From Novosphingobium sp. IK01 (GTDB lineage: Bacteria > Pseudomonadota > Alphaproteobacteria > Sphingomonadales > Sphingomonadaceae): DNA of 64,000 bases. The stretch lies in contig NZ_BTFW01000001.1 in NCBI RefSeq assembly GCF_033242265.1, positions 496,001 to 560,000 of the forward strand. The letters run 5' to 3'. Positions 62,262 through 64,000 of the stretch are shown in pieces. The notes below the pieces were generated by a model. The model was not told where the DNA came from. It searched no databases and worked only from the letters and a program-made list of their open reading frames with translations. Numbering within the stretch: the stretch's first letter is position 1; every line of letters starts with the position of its first letter. The translations under genes were made by a program, and so were the position numbers.

Positions 62262-63113
62262 AGCCTGCCGGCGGCTCGGATAATAGAGGTGATAGCCGGG
62301 GAAAGGCGGGCACCAGTCTTCGAGTACGCGGATGAGACGGCCTTCCTCGATAGCCTCGGAAACCTGATCCTCGATGGTCACCGCAAGGCCGAGCCCGGCT
62401 TCGGCGGCATCGATGGCGAGTTCCGTACCCGCAAAGGTAAGCTGCCCGTCGACCCGCACGTTCATCACGCGCCCGTCCTTCTCGAACTCCCACGCATAGA
62501 GCCCGCCTGCGGTGGGCATGCGCCAGTTGATGCACGAATGGGCGGACAGGTCGTGTGGAGTGAGGGGGATCGGGTTGCGTTCGAAATAGGAAGGCGCGCC
62601 CACGCAGGCCATGCGCAGTTGCGGCCCGACGCGCACGGCGATCATGTCGCGGTCGATCGCTTCACCCAGGCGGATCCCGGCATCGAAACGCTCCTCGACA
62701 ATATCGACGAAGCCATTGTTTACGTTCACTTCGACATGGATGTCGGGATATTCGGGCAGGAGCGTGCGCAGGACCGGCCAGAGCACCGTGCGCGCCACAT
62801 TATCGGTAACCGTCAGGCGGATATTGCCGGCAGGCTTGTCGCGCAGGCTGGTGATCTCGCTGATGCCGGTGGCGATCTGGTCGAGCGCCGGGCCGATCAC
62901 CTCGACCATGCGGTCTCCCGCATCGGTGGGCGAGACCGCACGGGTCGTCCGCGTCAGCAGGCGGACACCGACCTTGGATTCCAGGCGCCGCATCGCGTGG
63001 CTGAGCGCCGATTGCGAAGTCCCCAGACGGGCCGCAGCACGGGTGAAGCTGCGTTCCTCGGCCACGACCAGAAATGCCGCCAGCGAGGCGAGGTCGGAAC
63101 GGTCATAGCTCAT
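62211..63113 (-). CDS. LysR-family transcriptional regulator
   Basis: A 300-residue LysR protein: HTH region LAAFLVVAEERSFTRAAARL and GTSQSALSHAMRRLE, linker LLTRTTRAVSPTDAGDRM, then a substrate-binding domain starting PAGNIRLTVTDN. It is closely similar in style to the LysR at 26238 (both share WEFEKDG and EDWCP...Y-LYYP), so the two are likely paralogues. The target genes are not adjacent in an obvious way; the gene upstream is separated by 222 bases and read in the same direction. Confidence 0.88.
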   Translation of the reverse strand: MSYDRSDLASLAAFLVVAEERSFTRAAARLGTSQSALSHAMRRLESKVGVRLLTRTTRAVSPTDAGDRMVEVIGPALDQIATGISEITSLRDKPAGNIRLTVTDNVARTVLWPVLRTLLPEYPDIHVEVNVNNGFVDIVEERFDAGIRLGEAIDRDMIAVRVGPQLRMACVGAPSYFERNPIPLTPHDLSAHSCINWRMPTAGGLYAWEFEKDGRVMNVRVDGQLTFAGTELAIDAAEAGLGLAVTIEDQVSEAIEEGRLIRVLEDWCPPFPGYHLYYPSRRQASPAFSLLIEALRWRGD

Positions 63114-63289
63114 GACGGTGTACTCTCGTGGGTCCGAAGGACGTTGCTCGCAAAGCCCGTCCTGCTGCCCATCGGCGAGGTCAGCAGGCGCGTCATCGTG
63201 CGAGGAACGGAACCTGAACTTCTAGCCGCCCGCCATACATGTTGCAACCGTGCGGAGTATTCTGCCGGTCGTGATACCTGCTCATGAAT

Positions 63290-63317
63290 GTCCCGCGAGC
63301 GGACAGGCTCGCGGGAC
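63290..63317 (-). terminator. Hairpin after the beta-propeller gene
   Basis: An 11-bp perfect stem, GTCCCGCGAGC with GCTCGCGGGAC, has a 6-base loop. It lies 19 bases beyond the stop of the truncated gene. There is no strong T run on either side, so it may be a weak terminator or RNA-end hairpin. Confidence 0.45.
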
Positions 63318-63335
63318 GAAAAGGAATGAACCGGG

Positions 63336-64000
63336 TCAGGCCGCCGGCTTGACCAGGCTTTCGGGCGCGGGCCACCAGGTCAGCGTGTGCTGGTCATGGG
63401 CGGTCGTCCACACGCCCTTGGGCGTGAAGCGCAAGGCCCCGCTGCCAGCGGGCTTTCCCTGCCGCGCGGCGACCGTCATCGTCTCGGGGTCGATCACGGC
63501 AAAGACCTGATCGTCGGTCGTGCGCAGCCAGACTTTGCCAAGCCCGGTGTCGATGTCACCCCACTTGAGGTTGGCACCGACCTTGATCCGCCCGGCGAGC
63601 GTCACGCTGGCCGGATCGATCCGCGCGAGCGTGCCATCACCCTGTTCCTGAACCCAGACCCCATCGGCGCCTGCGGCCAGGAAACCGGGCTGCGCGCCCA
63701 GACCCACGCGCCCGGTGACGGTGTTGGTCTTCGGGTCCACGCGCTGGAGGGTCTGCTTGTCGGCGCTCACCGCCCAGACCGCATCGAAGCCGAAGGCCAG
63801 ATACCAGGTGCCCGGATCGACCGCGACCGTGGCGGCGACCGCATTGGTCGCCGGATCGATGCGGGCGAGCGTCCCGGCAGCATCGCTCGCCACCCAGATC
63901 GAGCCAGCCCCGGCCACGACATTGAGCTCGCCCGCCGGGTTCGCGATCCCGGTGGGGATCGTGGCGACAATCTTCGCGGTCTTGAGATCGATCCGCTTGA
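63336..64000 (-). CDS. YVTN/virginiamycin-lyase-like beta-propeller protein, partial
   Basis: The last 221 residues of a larger protein whose start lies beyond the right edge. Repeats of about 40-45 residues are clear: GTLARIDPATNAVAATV, QTLQRVDPKTNTVTGRV, GTLARIDPASVTLAGRI and QVFAVIDPETMTVAAR, each with IDPxT and a VWAV/VWVQ/VWLR strand. This is the pattern of YncE/virginiamycin B lyase-like propellers, often periplasmic. The function cannot be stated without the N-terminus. Confidence 0.8.
   Translation of the reverse strand, partial: KRIDLKTAKIVATIPTGIANPAGELNVVAGAGSIWVASDAAGTLARIDPATNAVAATVAVDPGTWYLAFGFDAVWAVSADKQTLQRVDPKTNTVTGRVGLGAQPGFLAAGADGVWVQEQGDGTLARIDPASVTLAGRIKVGANLKWGDIDTGLGKVWLRTTDDQVFAVIDPETMTVAARQGKPAGSGALRFTPKGVWTTAHDQHTLTWWPAPESLVKPAA

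Noticed and set aside
1..64000. tRNA, rRNA, CRISPR arrays, insertion sequences, prophage genes
   Set aside because: Looked for hallmark sequences (cloverleaf arms, repeat-spacer patterns, transposase or integrase motifs) and saw none.

Overview
This 64 kb window is GC-rich chromosomal DNA from an alphaproteobacterium. The protein styles, the aerobic cobalamin pathway and the many TonB receptors and tripartite pumps suggest a Sphingomonadales member such as Novosphingobium; this is inference from style, not a database match. No rRNA, tRNA, CRISPR array, insertion sequence or phage gene was seen. Both ends cut genes (cobD at the left, a beta-propeller gene at the right).

Left third (1-19.6 kb): a nearly complete aerobic (oxygen-dependent, CobG-type) cobalamin operon on the minus strand. 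Transcription order is cobW, cobN, cobG, cobH, cobI, cobJ, then cobL, cobE, cobM, cobB, cobF, cobO, a DUF1636 gene, cobT, a ribazole-phosphate phosphatase, cobS, cobC and cobD. Genes mostly overlap by 1-4 bases. cobK alone lies on the plus strand: its ATG overlaps the cobL ATG in one CATG, and its tail overlaps cobJ. A cobalamin riboswitch precedes cobW and a second one precedes a nickel/cobalt permease gene, so cobalt uptake and corrin synthesis should be shut off together by B12. cobA, cobQ, cobP and the other chelatase subunits are not in the window.

Middle (19.6-43 kb): a secreted peroxiredoxin and a divergent fumarylacetoacetate-hydrolase-family enzyme; an AaeB/AaeX/AaeA-like aromatic-acid efflux set with its own outer-membrane channel and a LysR regulator; an RND tripartite pump (adaptor, HAE1 pump, channel) closed by a strong terminator and flanked by a 166-bp near-palindromic repeat; a Bcr/CflA-type MFS exporter; a TPP-riboswitch-controlled thiamine salvage operon (TonB receptor, phosphotransferase kinase, PnuT permease, TenA); and a siderophore-type TonB receptor with Fur-like operator sequences.

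Right third (43-64 kb): a DnaQ-type exonuclease with a BRCT domain convergent with a small HNH protein, a Tat-exported phospholipase C, an EamA exporter, an unrecognised conserved-looking protein divergent from an isopenicillin-N-synthase-like dioxygenase, and then a tightly coupled operon. That operon joins a four-gene ABC/HlyD/outer-membrane export system to a PHA-synthase-like protein, a MaoC-Pta fusion, an acetate kinase homologue and FabI, followed by a TetR regulator. It is the most unusual grouping in the window because it links envelope export to acyl-CoA/acyl-phosphate metabolism. A convergent LysR gene and the truncated beta-propeller gene end the window.
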